From Nocardia australiensis (lineage in GTDB: Bacteria; Actinomycetota; Actinomycetes; Mycobacteriales; Mycobacteriaceae): DNA of 64,000 nt. The notes beneath the pieces are model-generated. The model did no database searches and was not told the origin of the DNA. It saw only the letters and a list, made by a program, of their open reading frames with translations. The translations under genes and the position numbers were made by a program. Position 1 is the stretch's first letter; every line of letters begins with the position of its first letter. The stretch lies in NCBI RefSeq assembly GCF_020733705.1, contig NZ_JAJFZM010000007.1, positions 1 through 64,000 of the forward strand, read 5' to 3'. Below are positions 54,168 through 62,619 of this stretch, in pieces.

Positions 54168-55670
54168 ATGGCGAACTCGGCTTCCGCATCCCTCCGGGCC
54201 GCTTGCCACGCACTTGACAACGGGCTCCGCAAGGCCGCACGGAAAAGTCAGGCAACGTATCGCTCGACCGGTGCCGAGTTGCGGTCCCTGGCCGGTCGGC
54301 TACGGCATGTCGATGCCCGATCGGCGCTGAAGATCGGTGCCGTAGCTGCTGCGGTCGGAACGGGTCTTGTCGTCCTTCATGGCGATGAGAAGGAGGAGTA
54401 TGCGGTACCTCCTCGTAAAGGAACCGCCGAGGATGCGAAACGGGTTAACAAGTGGTGGGACTCGCTTTCTTCCGCTGAGCAGGAAGAGCTTCTGGATAAG
54501 GAACCCGAGCGGATCGGCAATCTCAACGGCATCCCGGTAGCGGTCCGCAGCGAGGCGAACAAACGCGTCATGAATGCCGATATCCAGCGGGTCGAACGAA
54601 TTGCCGACGCCAAGGGCGTATCGGCCGAGGTGATCGAAAGGGATCCGGAGAAGTACGGCCTGACGGCCGACGACATAACGCGATACCACAACGCGAAGAA
54701 CGTCCGAGCCGGTCTGCAGGCCTACGAAGGCCCCGACCAGGCCGACGACGGCAAGTATCCACCCGCCCCGTACAAGACCTACCTGTACGCGTACCAGCCG
54801 CTCGCATTCGGCGGAAAGGGCAGGGCCGCAATCAGTATCGGCGACCCGGACACCGCATCCAACACCGCTGTGGTTGTGCCGGGAGCGAGTCAGAGCGTGC
54901 GAGCCAGCGATGCATCGGACAAAGGCTACTTCGATGTCCAACGCGACCAAGCGCTGAACCTGTATACCCAATCGAACAGGGCCGACCCGGACAACCCCAC
55001 GGCGGTCGTCGCCTGGATGGGCTACGACGACCCGGCCGACGGGTTGAAGGCGGTGCTGGACGGTGACCCCACCGCCGAACGTAAAGGCGGAAATCTGCTG
55101 GCCGAGGACGTCGACGGGCTACGAGCGACGCACCAGGGACCACGTTCGCACCTGACTGCGGTAGGATACTCTGCCGGTGCCATGGTCGTGTCCGACGCAG
55201 CGGCAGCGAGTCGATTGCAGGCCGACGACGTAGTGCTGCTCGGGCCGATCAATGCTGACGAGGCGCGTAATGTGTCCGACTTCCACATGGGTGATCGCGG
55301 AAACGTGTATGTCGGTGAGGCATCCAACGATCTGAACGCCCATGGGGGGCATCTGATTTCGAATCTCGTATCGGGTGGTTCCGATCCCCTCGATCCGGAT
55401 TTCGGAGCGACTCGTATCAAAGCGGAAGCGCCGGACACCGCGCCGTACTCCTCGCCGATCGGCTATAGCGGACAGGCCCATTTGCACTACTTCACCGCTG
55501 GCAGCGAGTCCTTGTATTCCACCGCCCTGATCACGTCCGGTAACGCCGACCGCCTGGGGCAGGAGGGAATGAAGGCCGATCAGATCGATGAGCGCCCATT
55601 CTGGCCGGACGACGATCCCGAAGCGGACCGGTCGGGCGTGCGAGACGATCACTATCACTCGCCCGAGTAG
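54168..55670 (+). CDS. DUF1023 alpha/beta hydrolase
   Basis: A 500-residue protein. An N-terminal basic region and one hydrophobic helix (SALKIGAVAAAVGTGLVVLH, about 49-68), then helical WDSLSSAEQEELLDKEPERI with IGNLNGIPVAVRSEANKR, the standard lead-in of DUF1023 proteins. The hydrolase fold follows: TAVVVPGASQSVRASDASDK, PTAVVAWMGYDDPAD, and nucleophile elbow SHLTAVGYSAGAMVVSDAAA (G-x-S-x-G), then GDRGNVYVGEASND and FTAGSESLYSTALI. Family members are common in Nocardia and mycobacteria beside WXG100 genes; substrate unknown. Intact. Confidence 0.85.
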   Translation: MANSASASLRAACHALDNGLRKAARKSQATYRSTGAELRSLAGRLRHVDARSALKIGAVAAAVGTGLVVLHGDEKEEYAVPPRKGTAEDAKRVNKWWDSLSSAEQEELLDKEPERIGNLNGIPVAVRSEANKRVMNADIQRVERIADAKGVSAEVIERDPEKYGLTADDITRYHNAKNVRAGLQAYEGPDQADDGKYPPAPYKTYLYAYQPLAFGGKGRAAISIGDPDTASNTAVVVPGASQSVRASDASDKGYFDVQRDQALNLYTQSNRADPDNPTAVVAWMGYDDPADGLKAVLDGDPTAERKGGNLLAEDVDGLRATHQGPRSHLTAVGYSAGAMVVSDAAAASRLQADDVVLLGPINADEARNVSDFHMGDRGNVYVGEASNDLNAHGGHLISNLVSGGSDPLDPDFGATRIKAEAPDTAPYSSPIGYSGQAHLHYFTAGSESLYSTALITSGNADRLGQEGMKADQIDERPFWPDDDPEADRSGVRDDHYHSPE

Positions 55671-56203
55671 TCACGCGGCGCCGAGATCTGTTCGGCTCGT
55701 CGATATTTCAATTCCGTCGCGGTAGGTCTCCAGCAGCCGCAACCAAAGTTCGCTGACGGTGGAGAAGGTCGGTTCCGCAGGGCAGAGCCGGGCCGAGTGG
55801 CACACCCACGATTGCGATGGAGACCGAACGTGAGTCTCCTGCAGTGGTTGTCAACGGTCCTGGGGCGATGGCTCAGGCACAAAATTGGTGGCGCACTGAC
55901 AGTTTGGAGCCTGGCGAGTGGTAGATGGACCGAGGTCTCGGGCAACCGGGTCGCCCGGCAGAGCTGTCGCACGGTCAGAGCGTGCGGAGGTCGAGGTTCG
56001 ACAGTGCGCCAAGGGCATGGACGAGCGCGTCTCGTTCTACGCAGGTATGGCCCGCAAACCATAAGGACGTTCTTACGCATGAAGTGCATGTAGTAGCCAG
56101 CTGTCGTGTGCGGAAACCCGATGCTGCACAGGGTTTCTCGCATTGGACGCGAGGCCGTCCACATCAGGTGTCCCCGTTTTGTCTGGATCGCGCCCGGCGA
56201 AAC
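55671..56203. other. 530-base stretch without a supported gene
   Basis: A reading frame on the minus strand covers part of this and the next gene but has no family motif and looks like a shadow of the zinc-ribbon gene. Nothing else noted. Confidence 0.4.
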
Positions 56204-56578
56204 GTGACAATTGATGGTACGGGCAGCCGCACTCGACCTCGCAAGTGCCCTGCCTGCCGGGGCGCGCTGCCGCGCGATGCTCACCCTCGACGCCGCTACT
56301 GTTCCCCTGCGTGCGTGGCTCACGCCTATCGCGCCCGCAAGAGATCCGCCACGGTATTCGAGCGCATGAGGGCCGTTGGGCTGGGTGGCATGACCGGTGA
56401 AAAGCCGGAGGCCGGCATCGTCTGCCCCGGCTGTGGCGGGCGAATCTACCCCGGAGGCCGCCTCTTGCGCGCTGATGCCAGGCACTGTTCGGCGCGTTGC
56501 CGCCAACGCGACTATCGCCGCCGCCAACGCGAAAAAGTTCTCGATCATGACGCACAGCCGTCACCGGGTGACGCTTAA
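56204..56578 (+). CDS. Double zinc-knuckle protein
   Basis: A 124-residue protein from GTG 56204. Two cysteine clusters: CPACRGALPRDAHPRRRYCS with PACV (C-x2-C-x14-C-x3-C) and VCPGCGGRIYPGGRLLRADA with RHCSARCRQRDYRRRQRE (C-x2-C-x16-C-x3-C). The spacing suggests two treble-clef zinc sites, as in DNA-binding accessory proteins of actinobacterial mobile elements. The start is inferred; coding character extends little upstream. Function unknown; could bind nucleic acid. Confidence 0.6.
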   Translation: MTIDGTGSRTRPRKCPACRGALPRDAHPRRRYCSPACVAHAYRARKRSATVFERMRAVGLGGMTGEKPEAGIVCPGCGGRIYPGGRLLRADARHCSARCRQRDYRRRQREKVLDHDAQPSPGDA

Positions 56579-56848
56579 CGTCATGACCAGGTCGACCCTA
56601 TCTGTGGTTGCCTCTTCAATCAGCGACGTTGACCACGCCGCCATCAAAGCGGTCGGCGCACGCAGATCCGGCCGACCGCGACCACGGTGGGGGCTGTTGC
56701 ACGGATAAGTGTCACGATGTCACTTCTAGGTGCAGCAGGCTCATTGCTGGGTCGCGGTCATCAGGTGCTTGTCGGGTGGAGCCGTCTGCCCGGCGACGGC
56801 CGAGCGGGAGCGGCAGGGTGCCGACGAGGTCCCAGATGACCGGTGGCG

Positions 56849-57226
56849 TCAACTGGTTCGGAGAACCTCGATCTGGGCCGGTTCCGGCAGAGCGCGAGGG
56901 CGCTCGTCGGTATACCAGGCGTACTCGATGCCACTGAGCCACCCGTTCTCGACCCACAAGATGACTTCGCCGACCGGTGATCCGTTCCGGTCGGTGACCG
57001 CGCCATTGGCGAAGATCCCATCGGCGGAGCCGGCTGCCTGCGTGGCCCCCGGCCGCACAACCAGATCGACGCTGGGTGACCCGACGCCCCACGTCGCGAC
57101 GACCTGCGAATACGGGACCTGCGTGCGGAACTCGTCAGCGCCCGCACGGCCGGTGGGCAGCAGTGTGGTGACGACATCGGATTCGAGGTCGGTCAGCGGT
57201 CGTGGCTGAATAGGTGTGGTGCTCAT
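56849..57226 (-). CDS. Uncharacterised protein (hypothetical, actinobacterial)
   Basis: A 125-residue protein beginning MSTTPIQPRPLTDLESDVVT, preceded by GAGGAG. It contains RTQVPYSQVVATWGVGSPSV, DLVVRPGATQAAGSADGIFA and GEVILWVENGWLSGIEYAWY, a mostly beta pattern with conserved Trp residues. I know of similar actinobacterial hypotheticals but no functional name. It starts 28 bases after the stop of the frameshifted gene at 57255, same strand, so the two are probably co-transcribed. The 270 bases downstream to 56579 hold nothing clear. Confidence 0.55.
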   Translation of the reverse strand: MSTTPIQPRPLTDLESDVVTTLLPTGRAGADEFRTQVPYSQVVATWGVGSPSVDLVVRPGATQAAGSADGIFANGAVTDRNGSPVGEVILWVENGWLSGIEYAWYTDERPRALPEPAQIEVLRTS

Positions 57227-57254
57227 CGATCTCCTCGGATCTTTCGCTGTGTCA

Positions 57255-58090
57255 GGGAATGTAGGCAGTGCCGATTTTGAACACACCGTCGATCATCGCG
57301 CCGCGAATATGAACGGTCGGTCTCACCGTTGATGGTTCGTAGAGGACTGCGTCGTTGTCGGCGAGCGCGATGCGCGTGTGTAGTTCGGTGATTTGTTGGT
57401 CGAGTTCGGTGTCGCTGAGCATCCCTATGGCGTCGAGTGTGGGTTCGGGGGTGGTTTCAGGGAAGGGGTGGGCGGTGATCCATGCTTTGATTTTGGCGCG
57501 GGCGACGGGTTGGCTGGCGCGCCAGTCTCGGCGCAGGATGGCGCGTAGTTCGTCGGGTGTGTGGGTGGTGGCGAGATGGTCGCAGCGTGCGGGGATGTCG
57601 TGGCGGGGTCGTGGTCGGGGATGCCGGGTTCGTTGTCGTCGCGGCAGTCGCTACAGAGCCCGTCGTCGGGGCGCAAAGGGCGGGGCCGGAATACGGGGGT
57701 GTCTCGATCCGGGCGTTCGATACCGCAGGCCACACAGCTCAACCCGCGTGTGCGGGGCCGCGCGGCACGGTCGTAGTCGAGTGCGTAGTACTTCTCGCGG
57801 GCGTCGGGAAGAACTTCGCGGTAATACTGGTGGATGACGCCGTCGGGGATGACGCTCTTGGCGTCACCGGAGTCGTTAGTGTCGTGGACTGCTTCACTGA
57901 TGTCGGCACGGGTGTGGTGTCGCGGTGGGTGTGGTCGGTGTCGAGGGCGGCGGGTTCGAGTTCCAGGCGCGACCAGAGTGCGGCGGCGGGCATCTCGTCC
58001 GGCAACGGGCCGGTGGTGGTGGCGGTGGTGAAACTCGGTGGCGAGCTCACCGAGGCGCACGATGATCGACAGACGATCAACAGTCTCGAA
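57255..58090 (-). pseudogene. Uncharacterised zinc-cluster protein, frameshifted
   Basis: Coding quality runs through several frames: LSIIVRLGELATEF near the 58090 end, then ISEAVHDTNDSGDAKSVIPD, GVIHQYYREVLPDAREKYYA, LSCVACGIERPDRDTPVFRP and DDGLCSDCRDDNEPGIPDHD (C-x2-C pairs), and in another frame after about 57605 RHDIPARCDHLATTHTPDEL, RAILRRDWRASQPVARAKIK, DAIGMLSDTELDQQITELHT and RPTVHIRGAMIDGVFKIGTA. The four Cys suggest a zinc ribbon. No known family. The 5' end is cut by the recombinase copy at 58118. Confidence 0.55.
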
Positions 58091-58117
58091 CTGCCGCGCA
58101 GGCAACTAGGGGGACGG

Positions 58118-58430
58118 ACTGGCAGAGTCTCGCAATCAACTGTCGCGAGTTCGAGGTGCCCAACCGGACGGTTTCCGGGCTCGCTGTCCGGAGGCGTAGC
58201 GGGTCCAGTCGGCCGCAGCGTGGGCAGCGGCGCGGGTAGTTGTCTTGTAGTGGTAGCCGAGGGCGTCTGCGACGACGGGTGCGGGTAGTTCGAGGACATG
58301 CTGGTGCAGCGCGCCGACACGGCCGGCGGTGCTGGGAATGCCGAGGGCTTTGACCAGTGCCCCGAGGGTTTCGGGGTGGATCGGCTGACCGGCCCGGCGG
58401 CCCGAGGCCACCAGCACCGCTGGGAGCACA
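58118..58430 (-). pseudogene. Zinc-ribbon recombinase, duplicated C-terminal tail
   Basis: Encodes SGRRAGQPIHPETLGALVKA, LGIPSTAGRVGALHQHVLEL, PAPVVADALGYHYKTTTRAA and RYASGQRARKPSGW, nearly identical to the last 100 residues of the recombinase at 59273. DNA identity continues past the stop codon (GACTGGCAGaGTCTCG...TCGCGAGTTCGAGGTG). With the intact gene's tail it brackets the methyltransferase at 58478, as direct repeats of about 300 bases. Confidence 0.8.
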
Positions 58431-58477
58431 CCTGCATGTCATCCGGTTCCGAGTGGCGAGCCCGATATACGCGGAAG

Positions 58478-59131
58478 TCAGGACTTACTGCGTGCGAAGA
58501 AAATCGCTTGCTGAGCTTTCGCATCCGGGTCGAGCAACATCTGTGCCTCGACCACGAATCCGGCATCGCGCAGCCAGGATGCCACCTGGTCAGGCTGACG
58601 GCAGTGGACATGGACCTTCATCGGGTAACCGCCATAGCCCTCCGTCTTCAACCGCGACTCGTCGCCGACGTGAAACAGGAGCTGCAGCAGTCCGCCGGGA
58701 CGCAATGCTCGGTGGAAGTGCCCGAACACAGTCGGCACCTCGTCGTCGGGGATGTGGATCAACGACTGCCAGGCGAGCAGGCCTGCCACCGAAGCGACGG
58801 GGAGGTCCAGGTCCGTCATCGAGCCCACCTCGAACCGCAGGCCGGGGTGGTCGCGCCGGGCCACGTCGATCATCCCCGGGGAGAGGTCGACACCGAAGGC
58901 GTCGACACCGAGCTCATGCAGGTGGGCGGTGACTTCGCCGGGGCCGCAGCCGACGTCCGCGACCGGCCCGCCGCCAGCGACCTGCACGCTGTCGGCGAAC
59001 AACGCCAGAGCCGCGCGCAGGTACTGGTGTCCGGCGAGGGCGCCGCGCACTTGGTCGGCATAGCTGACCGCGACCGTGTCATAAGAGGTTCGGGTGTCGG
59101 CCAACCAGTCATCCGTGGTCATGACCGGCAT
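58478..59131 (-). CDS. Class I SAM-dependent methyltransferase
   Basis: A 217-residue protein: ADTRTSYDTVAVSYADQVRG lead-in, motif I VADVGCGPGEVTAHLHELGV, motif II acidic FGVDLSPGMIDVARRDHPGL, then LLAWQSLIHIPDDEVPTVFG, HFHRALRPGGLLQLLFHVGD (post-I) and a C-terminal FVVEAQMLLDP. It is a general Methyltransf_11/25 enzyme of small molecules; substrate unknown. It lies between two copies of the recombinase tail, so it may be cargo carried by that element. Start ATG 59131 with MPVMTTDD, or the internal ATG four codons later. Confidence 0.85.
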   Translation of the reverse strand: MPVMTTDDWLADTRTSYDTVAVSYADQVRGALAGHQYLRAALALFADSVQVAGGGPVADVGCGPGEVTAHLHELGVDAFGVDLSPGMIDVARRDHPGLRFEVGSMTDLDLPVASVAGLLAWQSLIHIPDDEVPTVFGHFHRALRPGGLLQLLFHVGDESRLKTEGYGGYPMKVHVHCRQPDQVASWLRDAGFVVEAQMLLDPDAKAQQAIFFARSKS

Positions 59132-59272
59132 GATATTCCATGATCACGACCTCGTGGACAGCCGACGCAGAGAGACCGATCATCGGCCCTCTGCCACGTT
59201 TCCGCAGCCGCAATGCAGGAGAGCACATCATGCCGCTGACCACCGGGGTTCCGGACTGGCAGGGTCTCGTAA

Positions 59273-60796
59273 TCAACGGTCGCGAGTTCGAGGTGTCCAG
59301 CCGGATGGTTTTCGAGCCCGTGGGCCGGAGGCGTAGCGAGACCAGTCGGTTGAGGCGCGGGTAGTTGTCTTGTGGTGGTAGCCGAGGGCGTCGGCGACGA
59401 CGGGTGCGGGTAGTTCGAGGACATGCTGGTGCAGCGCGCCGACGCGGCCGGCGGTGCTTGGGATGCCGAGGGCTTTGATCAGTGCCCCGAGTGTTTCGGG
59501 GTGGATCGGCTGACCGGCGCGGCGGCCCGGGAACAACCAGCGGGCCTCGCGGTTGGTGGCGGTATTCATGTTGGTGCGCTGGTCGATCCAGGACAGCAGC
59601 AACTCCGCGACCGGGCCGGGGACCGGTGACGGTGGGTCACCGAGCCGAAGTCGAACGGTGTCGCTGTCGGCGATCACGTCGTCGAGGGTGAGCCGGACGA
59701 TGCGGCTGACTGGCTGGGCGTAGAGCAACACGATCGCCGCCGCGACGCGGGACCGCAGCGGCTGGTCAGGCTCGGTGAGCAGTCGGCCGAGCAGGTCGAT
59801 CCTCTGCTGTTGCGGCATCGGTGTTGCCGGGCCGATCACGACGGTGGGAAGCCGGAATCGGCGGGTGAGCTTGTTGGCGATGCACCAGTGCAGAAACCCT
59901 CGGATCGAGGTGCGGGCGTGGACATTGTGTTCGACATGCCAGGCATCGATGTCGGCCTGTCCGCAGTCGGCCAGCTCGAGGTCGTGTTCGGCGAGCCAGC
60001 CGAGGAACTGTGTCGCCTGGGTGATCTGGTCGCTGAAGCCCCGCCTGCTGCTGACGGTGAGTGGATTGCGTTCAGCTCGTGCCCGCAGCCGGGGCGCAAC
60101 GTCCCAGGCGGCGAACCGCTTGATCAAGCGGGCATGCTCCGGATCGGTGACGCTGGCCAGATGCCTGATCGTCCAGCGTTCGAACGCGCAGATCTGCTTG
60201 TCGACCTGGGGCAGGATGCCGCAGGCCATAAGCAGTTCCTCCAGGTGCGCGGCTGCGCGCCAGGGCGCAAGGGTGTGGAATGCCTCGTGGGTCAGCGCAA
60301 TCTCGCCGCGGCCGAGTTCGGCCAGCAAATCCGCAGGCGCGCGGTCGCGGCCCTTGCGGTGTTTGAGCCAGCACAGCCCTGACAGCGGCGAACTCATTGT
60401 CAGCAGGTGCGCGGCGAGCGGGGCGAGTTCGGTTCGGACCCGGCCGGTGTCGTCGCTGAGCAGATCGGTGAGTTCGTCGGCGAAGGTGCAGCGCGTGCAG
60501 AGGCGTCGACCGTGGAGTTTGCCTTCGTGCCCGCAGCGCGAACAGTGGTAGGAGACCGCGAATCCGGCGCAGTCAGCGCAGATCGGTGCGTGGTCGACCG
60601 GGCGCAGTCCCGGCAGTGGCCGGTTGTCGCCGCAGCCGGGGCAACGTCCGCGGACTCGCAGCGCCCGGTCGTGGCAGGTGCGGCAGACCTTGCCATCGGG
60701 CCAGGTCGCGGCGAAGCAGCCGAACCGGCCGCATCGAGCGCAGTGTGCCTTGTGCCAGCGCTCATACTGGTCGGCGGTCCGATAAGACGGGCTCAC
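59273..60796 (-). CDS. Zinc-ribbon tyrosine recombinase, third gene of the integrase operon
   Basis: A 507-residue protein. N-terminal 130 residues hold five cysteine pairs (CARCGRFGC, CRTCHDRALRVRGRCPGCG, CADC, CSRCGHEGKLHGRRLCTRC), several zinc ribbons. Middle: an arm-type DNA-binding domain (FLGWLAEHDLELADCGQADI, TSIRGFLHWCIANKLTRRFR). Catalytic part: IVLLYAQPVSRIVRLTLDDV (Arg), VRLRLGDPPSPVPGPVAELL, a His region GALHQHVLELPAPVVADALG and the probable nucleophile Tyr in SRYASGPRARKPS. Some catalytic residues are non-standard, so activity is inferred. The GTG start overlaps the stop of the HTH gene (GTGA). Confidence 0.75.
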   Translation of the reverse strand: MSPSYRTADQYERWHKAHCARCGRFGCFAATWPDGKVCRTCHDRALRVRGRCPGCGDNRPLPGLRPVDHAPICADCAGFAVSYHCSRCGHEGKLHGRRLCTRCTFADELTDLLSDDTGRVRTELAPLAAHLLTMSSPLSGLCWLKHRKGRDRAPADLLAELGRGEIALTHEAFHTLAPWRAAAHLEELLMACGILPQVDKQICAFERWTIRHLASVTDPEHARLIKRFAAWDVAPRLRARAERNPLTVSSRRGFSDQITQATQFLGWLAEHDLELADCGQADIDAWHVEHNVHARTSIRGFLHWCIANKLTRRFRLPTVVIGPATPMPQQQRIDLLGRLLTEPDQPLRSRVAAAIVLLYAQPVSRIVRLTLDDVIADSDTVRLRLGDPPSPVPGPVAELLLSWIDQRTNMNTATNREARWLFPGRRAGQPIHPETLGALIKALGIPSTAGRVGALHQHVLELPAPVVADALGYHHKTTTRASTDWSRYASGPRARKPSGWTPRTRDR

Positions 60797-61131
60797 GCGT
60801 CCGGCAGGATCCGGGCGGCGCGTGGCCGCAGCTTCGCGACGTTGGCCGCGATCGGGCCGGGCAGGTCGTCGGTGGCGGTGCGGCTGACCCCGGCGTTCTC
60901 GGCGGTGGTGGCGACCAGGTCGGCGGGGGTGCAGCCGAGAATGTCGCAGAGCGCCGAAAGTACTTGCAGGGAAAGCCGTTCCGGTGTTCCCGAGACCAGG
61001 CGGTGAACTTGGGAGGCGGACAGGTTGATGCCGCGCTCGTGCAGCAACGGGACCAGTTCGGTGGCGTTGAACTTGCCGCGTGTGGCCATCAGCTCACGCA
61101 GGCGCCAGGTGTAGCCGACGGTTCGTTTCAT
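60793..61131 (-). CDS. Small HTH (Cro/CI-like) protein, middle gene of the integrase operon
   Basis: A 112-residue protein: YTWRLRELMATRGKFNATEL, VPLLHERGINLSASQVHRLV and SGTPERLSLQVLSALCDILG form a Cro/CI-type helix-turn-helix, followed by CTPADLV and a basic tail (RPRAARILPDA). The start overlaps the integrase stop (ATGA at 61128-61131) and its stop overlaps the next start, so all three are made in a fixed order. It is the obvious candidate to bind the palindromes at 62274-62308 and control the operon or direct recombination. Confidence 0.8.
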   Translation of the reverse strand: MKRTVGYTWRLRELMATRGKFNATELVPLLHERGINLSASQVHRLVSGTPERLSLQVLSALCDILGCTPADLVATTAENAGVSRTATDDLPGPIAANVAKLRPRAARILPDA

Positions 61132-62279
61132 GCGTTCATCCCCTTCCGGGAGTCCAAGGCGGCGGCGATGGTGGCGTCGAGTTGTCGGCGCAGGGTCCGG
61201 GTGCGGAAATCCGAGGACACACAGGTGTAGATCGAGGTCGTGGAGGCGTGCTCGTGGCCGACTTGTTCCTGCACGAACCGAGGATCCCAGCCGTCCTCGA
61301 TCAGATGCGTGACATATGAGCGCCGCAGACTGTGCAGGTCCAGGCCGGTGTCCAGGCCGAGTGCGTCCCGGTAGGCGGCGAAACGGGAGTTCAGCCGCTG
61401 GCAGCCGATCCGCAGTCCGCGCTCGGACGGCCAGGCCGCCGGGTTGCCGTCGACACCGAACAACGGACGGATCTCGGTGAACCATTCTTCGAGCACTTCG
61501 GGGGTCCAGTCCCAGACCGTCAGCACGCCCCGGCGTTTCGGTGGTGAACCCTTCTTCGCTTTGCCGTAGCGGACCTGGCAGCGACCGAACTGGCCGAACT
61601 CGCGTGCGTGTGGGTTGGCGCCGAAGTCGGCTGCGTCGAGCATCCGGATCTCGTTGCGCCGCAACCCGAACGCGTACGCGGTCTTGAACAATGTCGCGTC
61701 CCGGAACGCGGGCAGCCAGCCTTTGCGGCCGAACGCGTGGATCCGCGCGACCTGGCTGTCGGCGTGCTCGAAGAACGCGTGCAGCTCGGCTTTTGTGAAC
61801 GCCCGCTTCTTCGGGTCGGACTCGGTGTCCTGGGCGTGGACCGCGGTGTTCCACTCGTGCACGATCTGGATCGGGTGGGTGCCGAACCGGGTCTCGCAGG
61901 TCGCCGGCCACTCGTAGAGCGGATCGGTGATGAAGTGGCAGAACGACCGGATCGCCTCGGAGTAAGACCGGATCGTCGATCGCTTCAGATCACGCAGGGA
62001 CCGCAGGTCGCCGAGCCATTCGTCGATCATCGCCGGGGCCCACTGCCACGGGAAGGTGTTGACGTAGGCGGTGAATGCTCTCACCGTGTTCTCCCGGCCC
62101 TCCACGGTCGTTCTGGCCAGGTTCCGGGCGAGCTGCTGGTTGGCGAACCCCGCCAGCATCGCCTCGAACACCTGCTCCTCCGGACGTAGCAACGACACAC
62201 CGTCGACCAGGTGCAAACGTGCACCACCCGGCACCGAACCGCCGAAACCCGCCAAACCGGCCACCTCCGTCGATCGCAT
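61128..62279 (-). CDS. Tyrosine integrase, first gene of the three-gene operon
   Basis: A 383-residue recombinase. Core-binding domain: EEQVFEAMLAGFANQQLARN, FPWQWAPAMIDEWLGDLRSL, RFGTHPIQIVHEWNTAVHAQ. Catalytic: LFKTAYAFGLRRNEIRMLDA (Arg), GSPPKRRGVLTVWDW (Lys), TGLDLHSLRRSYVTHLIEDG (HxLR, about 316), VQEQVGHEHASTTSIYTCVS (His, and Tyr about 351). All six residues are present, so it should be active. The ATG lies inside the palindrome at 62274-62288. A degraded relative with the same upstream palindrome is at 20087-20728. Confidence 0.88.
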   Translation of the reverse strand: MRSTEVAGLAGFGGSVPGGARLHLVDGVSLLRPEEQVFEAMLAGFANQQLARNLARTTVEGRENTVRAFTAYVNTFPWQWAPAMIDEWLGDLRSLRDLKRSTIRSYSEAIRSFCHFITDPLYEWPATCETRFGTHPIQIVHEWNTAVHAQDTESDPKKRAFTKAELHAFFEHADSQVARIHAFGRKGWLPAFRDATLFKTAYAFGLRRNEIRMLDAADFGANPHAREFGQFGRCQVRYGKAKKGSPPKRRGVLTVWDWTPEVLEEWFTEIRPLFGVDGNPAAWPSERGLRIGCQRLNSRFAAYRDALGLDTGLDLHSLRRSYVTHLIEDGWDPRFVQEQVGHEHASTTSIYTCVSSDFRTRTLRRQLDATIAAALDSRKGMNA

Positions 62280-62308
62280 CAGATGCGAGAAAATCGCATC
62301 GTATGCGA
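62274..62308. promoter_or_regulatory. Tandem palindromes over the integrase start
   Basis: Two palindromes: TCGCATC-A-GATGCGA (62274-62288), whose right half on the coding strand contains the integrase ATG, and TCGCAT-CGT-ATGCGA (62294-62308). The coding strand of the first reads CATCTGATG, the same core as at 19945 and 20080. Binding here would block translation start and promoter together. Confidence 0.7.
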
Positions 62309-62516
62309 GTCGGTATGGAATCCGCAGGTAGTTGCGTCAGACCAGGCACACGACGTCTCTCATCGGCGCTATCCTCGGCGGTGCCGACGTGCCGAACTTC
62401 GCTGGCGGAGACCACGTTCGCCGTCTTGAGGCATTCGATACTCATACCGTCGCGGGTTCGCATCCAATGCAATTGGCGGCGCTTGGAACATTCGGGAGAA
62501 AAGTCACGGTAAGGAG

Positions 62517-62529
62517 TTACCGCAGATAG
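62517..62529. repeat. TACCGCAGATA box (third copy)
   Basis: TTACCGCAGATAG about 240 bases outside the integrase start, matching the boxes at 19839 and 19904. A possible outer boundary or recombinase site of the three-gene unit. The 340 bases between 62279 and 62620 hold no gene. Confidence 0.45.
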
Positions 62530-62619
62530 TGACGTACTGTGTGCGGCAACTAAGGAGTCGTCCTGGTGCTTTAGGCCGTTCACGCGGGGCCGACTCGGGA
62601 AACTACCTTCGATAGCTGG

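Noticed and set aside
55655..56548. 297-residue minus-strand frame
   Set aside because: No motif; overlaps the zinc-knuckle gene, whose cysteine spacing is much stronger evidence.
60793..61911. 372-residue reading of the HTH gene with a long N-terminal extension
   Set aside because: The extension is antisense-like Arg/Pro-rich sequence inside the integrase gene; the ATG at 61131 in the ATGA overlap is the natural start.
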